Assembly: GCF_002387895.1 (NCBI RefSeq)
Contig: NZ_DGLI01000026.1
Location: forward strand, 1-64,000
Source: Clostridium sp. UBA4548
GTDB lineage: Bacteria > Bacillota > Clostridia > Clostridiales > Clostridiaceae
DNA: 64,000 bases
Reading direction: 5' to 3'
The notes beneath the pieces are model-generated. The model searched no databases. It worked only from the letters and a program-made list of their open reading frames with translations, and was not told the origin of the DNA. Position numbers and translations under genes: made by a program. Of this stretch, positions 35,859 through 44,311 are shown one piece after another. Within the stretch, counting starts at the first letter, position 1. Every line of letters starts with the position of its first letter.

Positions 35859-36674
35859 ATGAATATGTTTAAAATGGACCTAAAAAGAGGCTTAAAACCT
35901 TTAGCCATATGGAGCATTGTTTGTGTTCTACTAATTATCTTGTTTATGTCCATGTTCCCTTCAATGAAAGATAGTGGCATGCAAGAGCTTGTTAACACTA
36001 AAATGGATGCCATGCCTAAAGCCCTTCTTGAAGCTTTTAACTTAGAGAATATGCCTGATTTTTCAAAGCTTAACGAGTATTTTGCTTATGTATTTCAATA
36101 TATAGTAATTGCTGGTTCTATCTATGGTGGTATTTTAGGCTCTAAAGCCTTAATCAAGGAAGAAAGCGAAGGAACAATTGAATTTCTTTACGCTCAACCC
36201 GTGAGTAGAACTAAAATTGTTACTATGAAAATCTTATCTTCTGTGGTTATATTCTATTTATTTGTAATGGTAATGGCTCTTGCTTCAATAGGAATTTCTC
36301 TACTTGTGAAACCAGAGGATTTAAAAGTAATAGATTTAGTAATGGATATGAAGCTTTTATTTGGTGGTTTCTTCTTAATAGGTTTAGTATTTATGTCTAT
36401 AGGTTTTTTAATATCAGTGGTAATAAATAACTTAAGACTAGCAATGCCAATATCTACTGGAATATTTTTTACTACTTATCTACTTGGAACCTTCTCTGGT
36501 ATGATAGGTAACTTAGAATTCTTAAAATACTTTTCTCCATTCCACTATGCAGTGCCATCGGAGTTGCTTAAAAACGGTTTTCAAACTTCAAATATAGCAA
36601 TATCTATAGTTATTATAATAGTAACTATTGCTTCAACTTACTTTATTTATAGAAAAAAAGACTTTATAATTTAA
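35859..36674 (+). CDS. ABC-2 type exporter permease
   Basis: A 271-residue membrane protein with six hydrophobic segments. Landmarks are the external loop with MQELVNTKMDAMPKAL and the cytoplasmic KALIKEESEGTIEFL..QPVSRTKI, which is the conserved ATPase-contact region of ABC-2 permeases. Translation is coupled to the ATPase gene (GGAGGGG site at its end). Confidence 0.88.
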   Translation: MNMFKMDLKRGLKPLAIWSIVCVLLIILFMSMFPSMKDSGMQELVNTKMDAMPKALLEAFNLENMPDFSKLNEYFAYVFQYIVIAGSIYGGILGSKALIKEESEGTIEFLYAQPVSRTKIVTMKILSSVVIFYLFVMVMALASIGISLLVKPEDLKVIDLVMDMKLLFGGFFLIGLVFMSIGFLISVVINNLRLAMPISTGIFFTTYLLGTFSGMIGNLEFLKYFSPFHYAVPSELLKNGFQTSNIAISIVIIIVTIASTYFIYRKKDFII

Positions 36675-36781
36675 CACAACTTTTATAAACTCAAGTCTAT
36701 GGACTTCAATATGTGACAATCTAAAACTGCATCCAAAGTTGTTAGCTATATGCAGTTTATTGCTATTTTGATATGGAATTT

Positions 36782-36818
36782 AAAGCCCTATAAGTTTTAG
36801 TTACTTATAGGGCCTTTT
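36782..36818. terminator. Bidirectional terminator between the exporter and DUF3006
   Basis: A 13-bp hairpin, AAAGCCCTATAAG (36782-36794) with CTTATAGGGC (36804-36813) plus T run, lies between convergent genes ending at 36674 (plus) and 36877 (minus). Just before it, at 36726-36754, another small hairpin (AAACTGCAT / ATGCAGTTT) encloses a 14-nt word shared with 52005-52018. Confidence 0.82.
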
Positions 36819-36876
36819 ATATTATTATTTTTTTATTTTTTCATTACATTATAATTAGCTTGAAAACTTGTAGGAA

Positions 36877-37089
36877 TTAGCTCCACATATCCTTTGTTAG
36901 TTCTTCGATTTCTTTTATTCTTTTTTCCGTTTCCTTTTGATTTATATTATATGTGTTGCCTTGCTTTTCAATTATATCCCCTTCATGAGGCTTTCCAACA
37001 ATAAGGTTTCTTGCAATATTATGCATGTTTCCTTCTTGATCTTCGCAAACTGCAAAGTTACCTTCAAATCTATCTATTATAAACTTCAT
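36877..37089 (-). CDS. DUF3006 protein
   Basis: A 70-residue single-domain protein, starting FIIDRFEGNFAVCEDQEG. DUF3006 genes usually lie next to an exported MBL (ComEC-like) gene, and that gene starts 12 nt upstream in transcription order. The domain is a small beta barrel; the function is unknown. It has an AAGGAGG site. Confidence 0.82.
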   Translation of the reverse strand: MKFIIDRFEGNFAVCEDQEGNMHNIARNLIVGKPHEGDIIEKQGNTYNINQKETEKRIKEIEELTKDMWS

Positions 37090-37101
37090 AATATCCTCCT
37101 T

Positions 37102-38391
37102 TTAACTTACACATTTGTCACAAGGATCTGATTTTGGGTTAGAAGAAAATGCTCCTTCATTTATGGTCTTACTCCTTGATAAAGTTGAACAGTTTTTATC
37201 ATAGTGATAGGATTTGCCATTTGGTGTCCAATACACTATTCTATTTGAACTTGATGATACTGAAGCAGGAGTAGTTATACTGCTCTCCGCCTTTGAGCTT
37301 GGTGCTGTGTCTGAGGTACTTTGTTGCTGGCTGCTAGCCACTGCACTATCTTCCTTTTCTTCATAAGAGCTCTTATCACTTGAACCAGTTGAATTTCCAA
37401 AACCATTGTAAGTTCCTGGCTTAGTATTAAACGTTACTGCATTCCCATCACTAGTTGCAACTATAGTGCCACTCTCATCAGTTCTATATACTGGTATACC
37501 TTTGCCTTTTAACCTATCTAAAATATTTTGCTTTGGATGTCCGTAGGAGTTATCTTTTCCTACAGAAATCACAGCATACTTAGGATTTATTTTGTTTAAA
37601 AATTCTGAAGTTGTAGAACTATTACTTCCATGGTGCCCAATCTTTAAAACTGTAGAAGACACATCAAAGCCCTTAGCTATTATTTCCTTTTCAGGCACAT
37701 CTTCTGCATCTCCTGTTAAAAGAAAAGAAGTATTTCCAAAGGCTATTTTAACCACTATTGAGTAATTATTTAAATCCTCATAGCTTGAGCCATTTGGGGA
37801 TAAAATTGTTACAGTTGCGTCTCCTAATTTAAAGCTTTCTCCTGGCTTAGGAGCTGTAAAACTTAGCCCCTTGTTTTTTGCCGCATTAACAACATCTGTA
37901 AAGGTTTTAGTATTTGAAGTTACCTTTGGCATATATAACTTTCCAACCTTGAAGGAGTTTATAACGTAATCCAGTCCTCCAATATGATCCTCATGAGGAT
38001 GAGTTCCAATTAAAAAATCAACATTTTTTATTCCTTGCTTTTGTAAATAATCCTTAACTAGGTTTCCATCGTCATTATTTCCTGCATCTACAACCAAAAC
38101 CTTATCGCCTTGTTGAATTAATATGGAGTCCGCTTGCCCTACATCAATAAAGTGGACCTTTAGCTCACCCTTTACTGCTGTACTTCCATTTGCTGAAGCT
38201 GGGTTGGTTACACTATTACTATCACCTTCAGGTGCATTGTTTTCATTTTTACTATCTCCCTGAGTTTGTACGGCATCTCCTGTTTTATTCTTTGTTGTTC
38301 CACCATTAGCACACCCACTAAAGCCAAATAATGCGATAATTAAAAAGGCAATAAGAGTAATACTACTTATGTTTTCTCTTAACTTATTCAT
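37102..38391 (-). CDS. Exported ComEC-like MBL hydrolase with C-terminal Cys-rich domain
   Basis: A 429-residue lipoprotein. Signal peptide and lipobox FGFSGC give a Cys near residue 26; a Ser/Thr/Asn-rich linker follows; then an MBL domain with THPHEDHIGGLDY and the later GHHGSNSSTT, as in the ComEC/Rec2 C-terminal enzyme. It ends with a second low-complexity linker and a ~40-residue domain reading YWTPNGKSYHYDKNCSTL..CDKC, a zinc-site-like fold seen at the ends of such proteins. It is probably a surface nuclease or phosphodiesterase. It forms a unit with DUF3006. Confidence 0.85.
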   Translation of the reverse strand: MNKLRENISSITLIAFLIIALFGFSGCANGGTTKNKTGDAVQTQGDSKNENNAPEGDSNSVTNPASANGSTAVKGELKVHFIDVGQADSILIQQGDKVLVVDAGNNDDGNLVKDYLQKQGIKNVDFLIGTHPHEDHIGGLDYVINSFKVGKLYMPKVTSNTKTFTDVVNAAKNKGLSFTAPKPGESFKLGDATVTILSPNGSSYEDLNNYSIVVKIAFGNTSFLLTGDAEDVPEKEIIAKGFDVSSTVLKIGHHGSNSSTTSEFLNKINPKYAVISVGKDNSYGHPKQNILDRLKGKGIPVYRTDESGTIVATSDGNAVTFNTKPGTYNGFGNSTGSSDKSSYEEKEDSAVASSQQQSTSDTAPSSKAESSITTPASVSSSSNRIVYWTPNGKSYHYDKNCSTLSRSKTINEGAFSSNPKSDPCDKCVS

Positions 38392-38583
38392 CTAAAATCC
38401 CTCCTACATTTATTATTTCTACAACCTATGGTTCTATCCTTTAGGTAATTTTTTGAAAATCTTGCTATATTAAAAATCATAATAATTATTCTAGGAGGTA
38501 AGGAACATAATATCTTACTTAGCCCATATCCCTCTCCACAATCATAAATACGTTACTACCTATTAAAGGTGCTAAAAGTATAA

Positions 38584-38613
38584 CAAAAACCAGGTATGGT
38601 TGTCCACACCTGG
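38584..38613 (-). terminator. Terminator of the small Cys/Trp-tailed gene
   Basis: A 10-bp hairpin, CCAGGTATGG (38590-38599) with CCACACCTGG (38604-38613, one mismatch pair), with TTTTTGTTA following on the minus strand. It is 130 nt past the stop at 38747. The gap 38392-38746 otherwise shows nothing. Confidence 0.75.
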
Positions 38614-38746
38614 CCCAAAAGAATCTATCTAACTATCATGCACCTTAAAAATTATAGGAAAGTGCATATATAACCGCCTATAATAACTACTATATTTTTA
38701 TAAACACATGTCCTATAAATATACTAACTTTTTCTTTTCTAAACTT

Positions 38747-38983
38747 CTACCACCAACATCCGCAACCCAAGCCACCGAATAAGAAGAATAATAAGAAAAG
38801 TAAACCTAAGTCTTCAAATCCTGTGTTACAATTATTACCACATTGTGGGCTCACTCCTGAATATCCTGGATTGTAATTATTGAAACTAGCAGTATTAAAT
38901 CCTTCATTACTACTGAATCTTCTTAGTAATTCTCTTCCTTCTGGAGAGCTTAGCAGATTTTTCAAAGCTTGTGCTTCTGTCAT
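38747..38983 (-). CDS. Small protein with hydrophobic Gly/Cys/Trp tail
   Basis: A 78-residue protein. Its N-terminal half is polar and helical (ALKNLLSSPEGRELLRRF), the middle is Asn/Gly/Tyr-rich (NNYNPGYSG), and the C-terminus is a hydrophobic run LLFLLFFLFGGLGCGCWW. The GCGCWW end is striking. It resembles small spore- or envelope-associated proteins of clostridia, but no family is certain. I start it at ATG 38983, 8 nt after AGGGG. Confidence 0.62.
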   Translation of the reverse strand: MTEAQALKNLLSSPEGRELLRRFSSNEGFNTASFNNYNPGYSGVSPQCGNNCNTGFEDLGLLFLLFFLFGGLGCGCWW

Positions 38984-39437
38984 TCTAATCACCCCTAATA
39001 AATTTTAAGTAAAAGCGGTCATTAAAACAAAGCAACATTACTTTATTTCATAGTAACCAACCTTTACTTAAGTAAAGATAATACTGCCTAATATTATACT
39101 ATGTAGCTTGTACACTTTTGTTAATAAAATATAAGAATGTTTCACAGGAAACATATGGAAATTATTCCATATAAATCAACCACATTTTATTTTTTCATTA
39201 GAAACCATTAGTAAAATTTTGGTATAATAATTATATATGTACTTAAAGTTTAACTTTAACTTATGTGCAAGTCTAACTTGCTTCTCTTTAAGATTCTAGT
39301 GATAAATACATAAACTAGCCCTTAATTAAGGGAATCATGCCTTTTCGTAATTACGAATTAATTTAGTACTATTTCAACTTGTACATTAAAATTTTATGTT
39401 AATATGCTGGAAATTTATATTTAGAAAGGAGTCTATA
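38984..39437. promoter_or_regulatory. Divergent region with perfect palindromes
   Basis: This gene-free stretch of about 450 nt lies between the small-protein gene (minus) and the aminotransferase gene (plus). It contains a 16-bp perfect palindrome CTTTACTTAAGTAAAG at 39062-39077, a 14-bp palindrome CCCTTAATTAAGGG at 39319-39332, and a small GCAAG/CTTGC hairpin near 39270. These look like operators. No riboswitch is recognised. Confidence 0.5.
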
Positions 39438-40613
39438 ATGAAGTATAATTTCGATTCTTTTATAAACAGAAGGGGTACTAACTCTTTAAAGTGGGATTAT
39501 ATTAATTCTATATTTAATAAGGAAGATTTAATTCCCCTTTGGGTAGCAGATATGGATTTTAAGTGCGCTGAACCTATAACAAAAGCCATTGAAGAAAGGG
39601 TAAAGCATGGTATTTTTGGATACACTGGAAAACCAGAATCCTATTATAATTCAATAATTAGCTGGATGAAAAAAAGACATGGTTGGGAGATAAAAAAACC
39701 TTGGATTTCTCATAGTCCTGGTATTGTGCCTGCAATAAATATGTGTGTGCTTGCATATTCAAATCCTGGTGATAGAATTTTAGTTCAATGCCCAGTTTAT
39801 TATCCTTTCTTTTCTGCCATTGAAAATCATGGAAGAGTATTGGTAAATAGCTCTCTAAAATTAGTTAACGAGAAGTATTACATGGACTTTAAAGATCTTG
39901 AAGACAAATTTAAAACTGGAATTAAACTTATGATTTTATGCAATCCTCATAACCCGGTTGGTAGAGTATGGTCTCTAGAAGAACTTAAACTTTTAGGAGA
40001 TTTGTGTGTAAAATATGATGTCACTATTATTTCTGATGAAATACACTCAGACTTAATTTACCCTTTTTACAAGCACATTTCAATTGCATCAATTTCAGAA
40101 GAATTGGCGCTTAAAACTGTTACTTGTACAGCTCCTAGTAAAACCTTTAATATAGCTGGCCTTGCTACCGCTACTCTAATAATTCCAAATCAGGAGCTAT
40201 TAAATAAATATAATACAGTGCTTAATAATCTCGGAATATCTATGTGTAATACTTTTGGAGTAACAGCCCTTGAGGCTGCTTATACCTATGGTGAAGATTG
40301 GCTTGAAGAGCTACTCATTTATCTACAAGGCAACATGAGCTTTTTAGACCACTTTCTTAAAACGCGCATTCCAAAAATCAAATTGATTCCTCCTGAGGGA
40401 ACCTATCTTGCATGGCTAGATTGCAGAGATTTGAATCTTAATGATGAAGAACTTAAGAACTTTATGATTAGTAAGGCTGGGGTTGGATTAAATAATGGAC
40501 TTGAATTTGGGTGTGGTGGCGAAGGCTTTCAAAGAATGAATGTGGCTTGTTCTAGAAGAATTTTAGAGAAAGCTTTAATTAAAATAGAACAAGCAGTAAA
40601 TAATATGGATTAA
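39438..40613 (+). CDS. MalY/PatB-type aminotransferase (C-S lyase)
   Basis: A 391-residue fold-type I PLP enzyme of the MalY/PatB group: WVADMDFKCAEPI near the start, CNPHNPVGRVW, SDEIHSDLIY and the PLP lysine in TAPSKTFNIAGL. Members cleave cystathionine or cysteine conjugates to pyruvate and ammonia plus a thiol, and some act as regulators. I use ATG 39438 after AAAGGAG; 14 codons further upstream are open but lack a site. Confidence 0.88.
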   Translation: MKYNFDSFINRRGTNSLKWDYINSIFNKEDLIPLWVADMDFKCAEPITKAIEERVKHGIFGYTGKPESYYNSIISWMKKRHGWEIKKPWISHSPGIVPAINMCVLAYSNPGDRILVQCPVYYPFFSAIENHGRVLVNSSLKLVNEKYYMDFKDLEDKFKTGIKLMILCNPHNPVGRVWSLEELKLLGDLCVKYDVTIISDEIHSDLIYPFYKHISIASISEELALKTVTCTAPSKTFNIAGLATATLIIPNQELLNKYNTVLNNLGISMCNTFGVTALEAAYTYGEDWLEELLIYLQGNMSFLDHFLKTRIPKIKLIPPEGTYLAWLDCRDLNLNDEELKNFMISKAGVGLNNGLEFGCGGEGFQRMNVACSRRILEKALIKIEQAVNNMD

Positions 40614-40693
40614 TACGTTTACATTTACGCCTTCTAGTGTCTTATAAAATGTTAGTCAATCTAAATTAACCATATTTAAATAGAGTATATTAT

Positions 40694-40733
40694 AGATGCA
40701 CAGGAGTATGTTTCTCCTTTGCATCTTATTTTT
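40694..40733. terminator. Bidirectional terminator between aminotransferase and subtilase
   Basis: AGATGCACAGGAG (40694-40706) pairs with CTCCTTTGCATCT (40714-40726), leaving one mismatch, followed by TATTTTT. It separates convergent genes ending at 40613 and 40755. Confidence 0.8.
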
Positions 40734-40754
40734 AATCTATTAAAAGCACACTCT

Positions 40755-41876
40755 TTAAAAACTTCCTCCTCTCTTTATTAATGTCTCAACCACTCTTTCT
40801 AGATTTAATAATCCATAGCCCAAATAGTCATCTCTACCTTTTTCACCTAAATCTGTAGATGTACTTTTAAGAATTTCTTCTATTTCTTCTGGCTGAAGTT
40901 TAGGATTAATCCCCTTCATTAACCCTACAGCAGCTGAAACCATAGGTGCAGAGTAGGATGTGCCACTATCTACAACCCTTTCACTATCTCCACTAAAAAC
41001 TAAAAGTTTATCTCCTGGAGCAACCAGGTCAAGTTCCCTTCCAAAGGCTGAACCACCTTTTTCTCCCCAAAGTGCTCTATTATTGTTTATATCTGTTGAA
41101 CCCACTGCTATAACATTTTTTAGCTTAGCACTATAATTAGTAATTTCCTTATTGTCATTGCCTGCTACAGTTACAAAGGTTATGCCATAAGAAGCTGCTC
41201 TATTAATAGCTGCCTCCAGTTCTCTTTTAAGCTTTTTTACTTCTTCATTATCTTCATGTTTAAAAGTTATAACACTGCTAAAATTAATTGCTGCTATGTT
41301 TAACTTTTCCTCTAAAACATAATGGTCAATTATATCATTAATGGCATAAGTTAGCCTTGTTACATCAGATTCTCCACTAGCCTCAGATATTTTGTATTGT
41401 ATAGTCATTATGGGTTGAGACAAGCTATATGCTTCATTATTATTAATTCCCAAATCATAAATTATCTCATCACAAACAAACTGAACTTCTGTACCATGAT
41501 TAATTCCTACCTGGTAGCTAGTCCACGGATTTTTATGATACTCTCCCCAAGCGGGTACACATCTAGTACCATACACATATTTTCCTTCATTTTGCCTTTT
41601 ATATTTATAATCAATGCCTGAATCTAATATGACAATATAAGAGCTTTCAAGCTTCCTATTCTTTAATAACTTAGCAGCCTGAGCAGTCTTTATTTTATTC
41701 TTATAATACAAATTATCCCTTAAGGAACTTGTTTTATAGCCAGACATAGTAGCTGTAACCATCATAGCAATTATAAGCAACATTAGCTTTTTATTTATAA
41801 CACCACCCAATTGCAAACCCCTTTCAAAATGAACTTTAATCAAATATACTTTACTTTTATTAAGTATCTTTGACAT
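40755..41876 (-). CDS. S8 family (subtilisin-like) serine protease
   Basis: A protein of up to 373 residues with the subtilase triad Asp (YIVILDSGID), His (NHGTEV) and Ser (GTSYSAPMV) plus the oxyanion Asn (VAGNDN). The N-terminus is uncertain. The first ATG, at 41876, has AGGA 11 nt upstream, but a TTG at about 41810 lies 7 nt after GAAAGGGG and would give a clean signal peptide (KKLMLLIIAMMVTATMSG). I favour the shorter form being secreted. There is no obvious long prodomain. The role is unknown. Confidence 0.87.
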   Translation of the reverse strand: MSKILNKSKVYLIKVHFERGLQLGGVINKKLMLLIIAMMVTATMSGYKTSSLRDNLYYKNKIKTAQAAKLLKNRKLESSYIVILDSGIDYKYKRQNEGKYVYGTRCVPAWGEYHKNPWTSYQVGINHGTEVQFVCDEIIYDLGINNNEAYSLSQPIMTIQYKISEASGESDVTRLTYAINDIIDHYVLEEKLNIAAINFSSVITFKHEDNEEVKKLKRELEAAINRAASYGITFVTVAGNDNKEITNYSAKLKNVIAVGSTDINNNRALWGEKGGSAFGRELDLVAPGDKLLVFSGDSERVVDSGTSYSAPMVSAAVGLMKGINPKLQPEEIEEILKSTSTDLGEKGRDDYLGYGLLNLERVVETLIKRGGSF

Positions 41877-42218
41877 TTCTAAGAATTCCTAAACGAATTT
41901 GTCTTAGTCTTTTAGAGTAAGTTTTATGTTACCAAGTCTTCTGTAAGTGATGAAAGACATACTTCTGTAAAAGTCAAAATATCCATTTACTTACCAATAC
42001 TAAGTATATTATTTCATATGGGGAAAAATTATAGATTAGCTTTTTTCTTTTATTTTTAAAGTTAAAATCCTCCCTAGAAATCTTCTTGGTTTTCCCATAA
42101 GTTCTTATAAACCTATAGAATTAACCTAAAAAACTTTCTAGATTTATACTGCATAACAGTTTCTTTGAAGCATTCATAAGCATAGTATATAAGTACAGTA
42201 TGTTTTGGGAGGTTTTTA
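41877..42218. promoter_or_regulatory. Divergent promoter region, subtilase and three-repeat protein
   Basis: About 340 nt without a gene. It must hold the promoters of both flanking genes. Nothing clear stands out except AT-rich runs and a TTTTTCTTTTATTTTT tract near 42040. Confidence 0.35.
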
Positions 42219-43229
42219 TTGTTGGCAACAAGCAATAAGAATAATTTATCTAAATGCTCTAGTTTTTCAACATCTTCAAATACTGATATAAACTACAAGG
42301 AAAAATTCAATTGTAATTTAGATTGTAAGCGGATAGATGTTAGTGGTACATGGATTACTGGTTGGAAAGGAGCTCCAGTTAAAATGTACTTGTTACAAGA
42401 AGGTAATTTGGTTACTGGTACTTATGAGTTCAATAATGGAAAAGTATTAGGAGTTTTAAATGGCAATATTTTAGAAGGGGCTTGGGTTGAGCTGGATAGT
42501 GTAGGCAATTTTCGCTTTGCCTTCTTTGATAATGGTATTCGCTTTGAAGGCAATTGGGGTTATGGTAAAGATGCAACAGGAGGAGGAATTTGGTACGGTA
42601 GGAAAATTCAAGAGGAAGCCTTTGATATAACAGGAGTTTGGGATAGTAATTATAGCAGAATGTATCTTGAACAAAGAGATAATACAGTTGTAGGGAAATA
42701 TGATAAAAATAATGGACGTATGGAAGGGGTTTTAGAAGGTAATATTTTAACTGGCAATTGGTTCGAAAGTAGGTTCAAAATTGGCTCCTTTGACACCGCT
42801 GGGAGATTTAGGCTTACTTTCAACACTCTCAATACCTTTACTGGAAGTCGAGGGTCTAAGGATAGCATAAATAATGAAGGTCCTTGGACAGGAAAAAAGA
42901 TAGGTACTTTAAGTTCCTTTGCCAGTGAAGAAATCACTATAGATACTACTGGAACTTGGAATACAAACTTTAATACAATGTACCTGAGGCAAACAGGCTT
43001 CAACGTCAGTGGAGAGTTTGAATTTAATAATGGAAAACTACTAGGTGTTATTTACGGAGATACAATGACAGGAAACTGGTACCAAGATATTGACAATGAT
43101 GGTATCTATAATATCATTGGCACTTTTATATTTGTTTTCTCTAGGGACAATACTTCCTTCAAAGGAACTTGGGGATATGGTGAAAGCCCTTCTGATGGTG
43201 GTCTATGGAATGGTGTTAGAGTAGCTTAA
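42219..43229 (+). CDS. Protein of three ~90-residue beta repeats
   Basis: A 336-residue protein. After a 42-residue Ser/Asn/Cys-rich start come three copies of one unit (about 43-130, 139-228, 245-335). Each begins G.W.(T/S)..., has MYL.Q, then NNGK.LGV..G....GNW and ends in W.G..I/V. The pattern is all-beta, a barrel-like fold of lipocalin or avidin type. There is no signal peptide or membrane segment. It starts with TTG at 42219 (or 42222) after GGGAGG. I do not recognise a family name; the function is unknown, possibly ligand binding. Confidence 0.72.
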   Translation: MLATSNKNNLSKCSSFSTSSNTDINYKEKFNCNLDCKRIDVSGTWITGWKGAPVKMYLLQEGNLVTGTYEFNNGKVLGVLNGNILEGAWVELDSVGNFRFAFFDNGIRFEGNWGYGKDATGGGIWYGRKIQEEAFDITGVWDSNYSRMYLEQRDNTVVGKYDKNNGRMEGVLEGNILTGNWFESRFKIGSFDTAGRFRLTFNTLNTFTGSRGSKDSINNEGPWTGKKIGTLSSFASEEITIDTTGTWNTNFNTMYLRQTGFNVSGEFEFNNGKLLGVIYGDTMTGNWYQDIDNDGIYNIIGTFIFVFSRDNTSFKGTWGYGESPSDGGLWNGVRVA

Positions 43230-43413
43230 GTGTAGTAAATATTTAGTGTCTTTTAAAAGTTACCTATTTTATAAAAAGCTACCCAATTTCTATGATGAAA
43301 AAACATGTCAAGCTCTGAAACCCGCATAAATACTGTATATTCTTATCTTTATATAAATTCATAAAGATTTATTCCTGTATTCATAACCCTTTATAGTTTC
43401 TATTTTTCACTAA

Positions 43414-43444
43414 AAAGACCTTTAGCCAGAGGCTTAAGGTCTTT
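43414..43444 (-). terminator. Terminator of the nudC-HD-DUF1450 unit
   Basis: A hairpin of 14 bp, AAAGACCTTTAGCC (43414-43427) with GGCTTAAGGTCTTT (43431-43444), followed on the minus strand by TTTTTAG. It lies about 75 nt past the stop at 43521. Confidence 0.82.
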
Positions 43445-43520
43445 CTACTAATATATTAACTATTATCTAATTTAATTTTAATACATTTCTTGGCTTAAAA
43501 ACTTCCTGTTCTATTGCCAC

Positions 43521-43724
43521 TTACTTTTGTAAGTAAGCCTTTGCAGCCTCTATAAATTCTTCTTGTGTATCTTTTACAACAAAATCATCTCCGAAGAAAC
43601 CATAAGCTTTATCTTTATATCTCCAGCATTCAGCTATACATGTAGTTTTTAATTCACTTGCTGGAATAACCTTTTTAAGTTCCTCTATATTTACATTAGA
43701 ACATCTTTCGCATATGTAAATCAT
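43521..43724 (-). CDS. DUF1450-like Cys-containing protein
   Basis: A 67-residue protein starting IYICERCSNVNIEELKK, with a later CIAECWR. The paired cysteines resemble DUF1450/YuzB-like proteins. The function is unknown. I start it at ATG 43724, preceded by AAGGAAGGGAA. It is last of a three-gene unit. Confidence 0.72.
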   Translation of the reverse strand: MIYICERCSNVNIEELKKVIPASELKTTCIAECWRYKDKAYGFFGDDFVVKDTQEEFIEAAKAYLQK

Positions 43725-43792
43725 TGTTTTCTTCCCTTCCTTTTTAAAATTCAACCTTATTATATCACAAAAATAAAGTTGAATTTAATGGT

Positions 43793-44284
43793 CTAAAGAT
43801 ATATTTCACAAGCAATTCTCTTTCCTGTAGCTGTTTTAAAATTGTTCTCAATTGCTACCTTTAGCTTTTCTTTATCACTTCTTACAGGTCTTGTTTCTAA
43901 ATTCACTAAAAGATCTGCTTCCCACTGAATTTGAAAATCAACACCATCTATTTTTGAAAATGTGTGATGGTTTCCAACTACATAAGAAATTCTATCTATT
44001 TTTTCTTTTGGGTATCCTATTGTCTCTAGAATTTCCTTTGAAACTCTAGCTCCTTCTTTTTCTTGATAAGGCGCCGCATCAGAGCCATGAATTTTAACTG
44101 CATCAATTGCTCCAATATCATGAAGTATAGCAATCATTGCTATTTGCTCTCTTTCTTCCTGTGGAACCTGTTCACCCTCCATGATTTCCTCTGCATATTT
44201 AAGCACATTTAAAGTGTGTTCAATCCACCAAGTATTTTCTTTAAATACTTCCTTCATTGCTTTAATTGCTCTTTCTATAAACAT
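43793..44284 (-). CDS. HD domain phosphohydrolase
   Basis: A 163-residue protein with the HD metal site: HTLNVLKYAEEI, then LHDIGAID and later VGNHHTF. These metal-dependent enzymes hydrolyse nucleotides or phosphate esters. It is placed 27 nt after nudC in the transcript, so a nucleotide-sanitation role is plausible. Confidence 0.85.
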   Translation of the reverse strand: MFIERAIKAMKEVFKENTWWIEHTLNVLKYAEEIMEGEQVPQEEREQIAMIAILHDIGAIDAVKIHGSDAAPYQEKEGARVSKEILETIGYPKEKIDRISYVVGNHHTFSKIDGVDFQIQWEADLLVNLETRPVRSDKEKLKVAIENNFKTATGKRIACEIYL

Positions 44285-44311
44285 CTTACTTCTCCTTGAT
44301 TTATTATTAAT

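Noticed and set aside
39240..39437. Possible riboswitch upstream of the PatB-like gene
   Set aside because: Several short hairpins are present, but none of the S-box, cysteine or other known leader motifs could be found; only palindromes remain.
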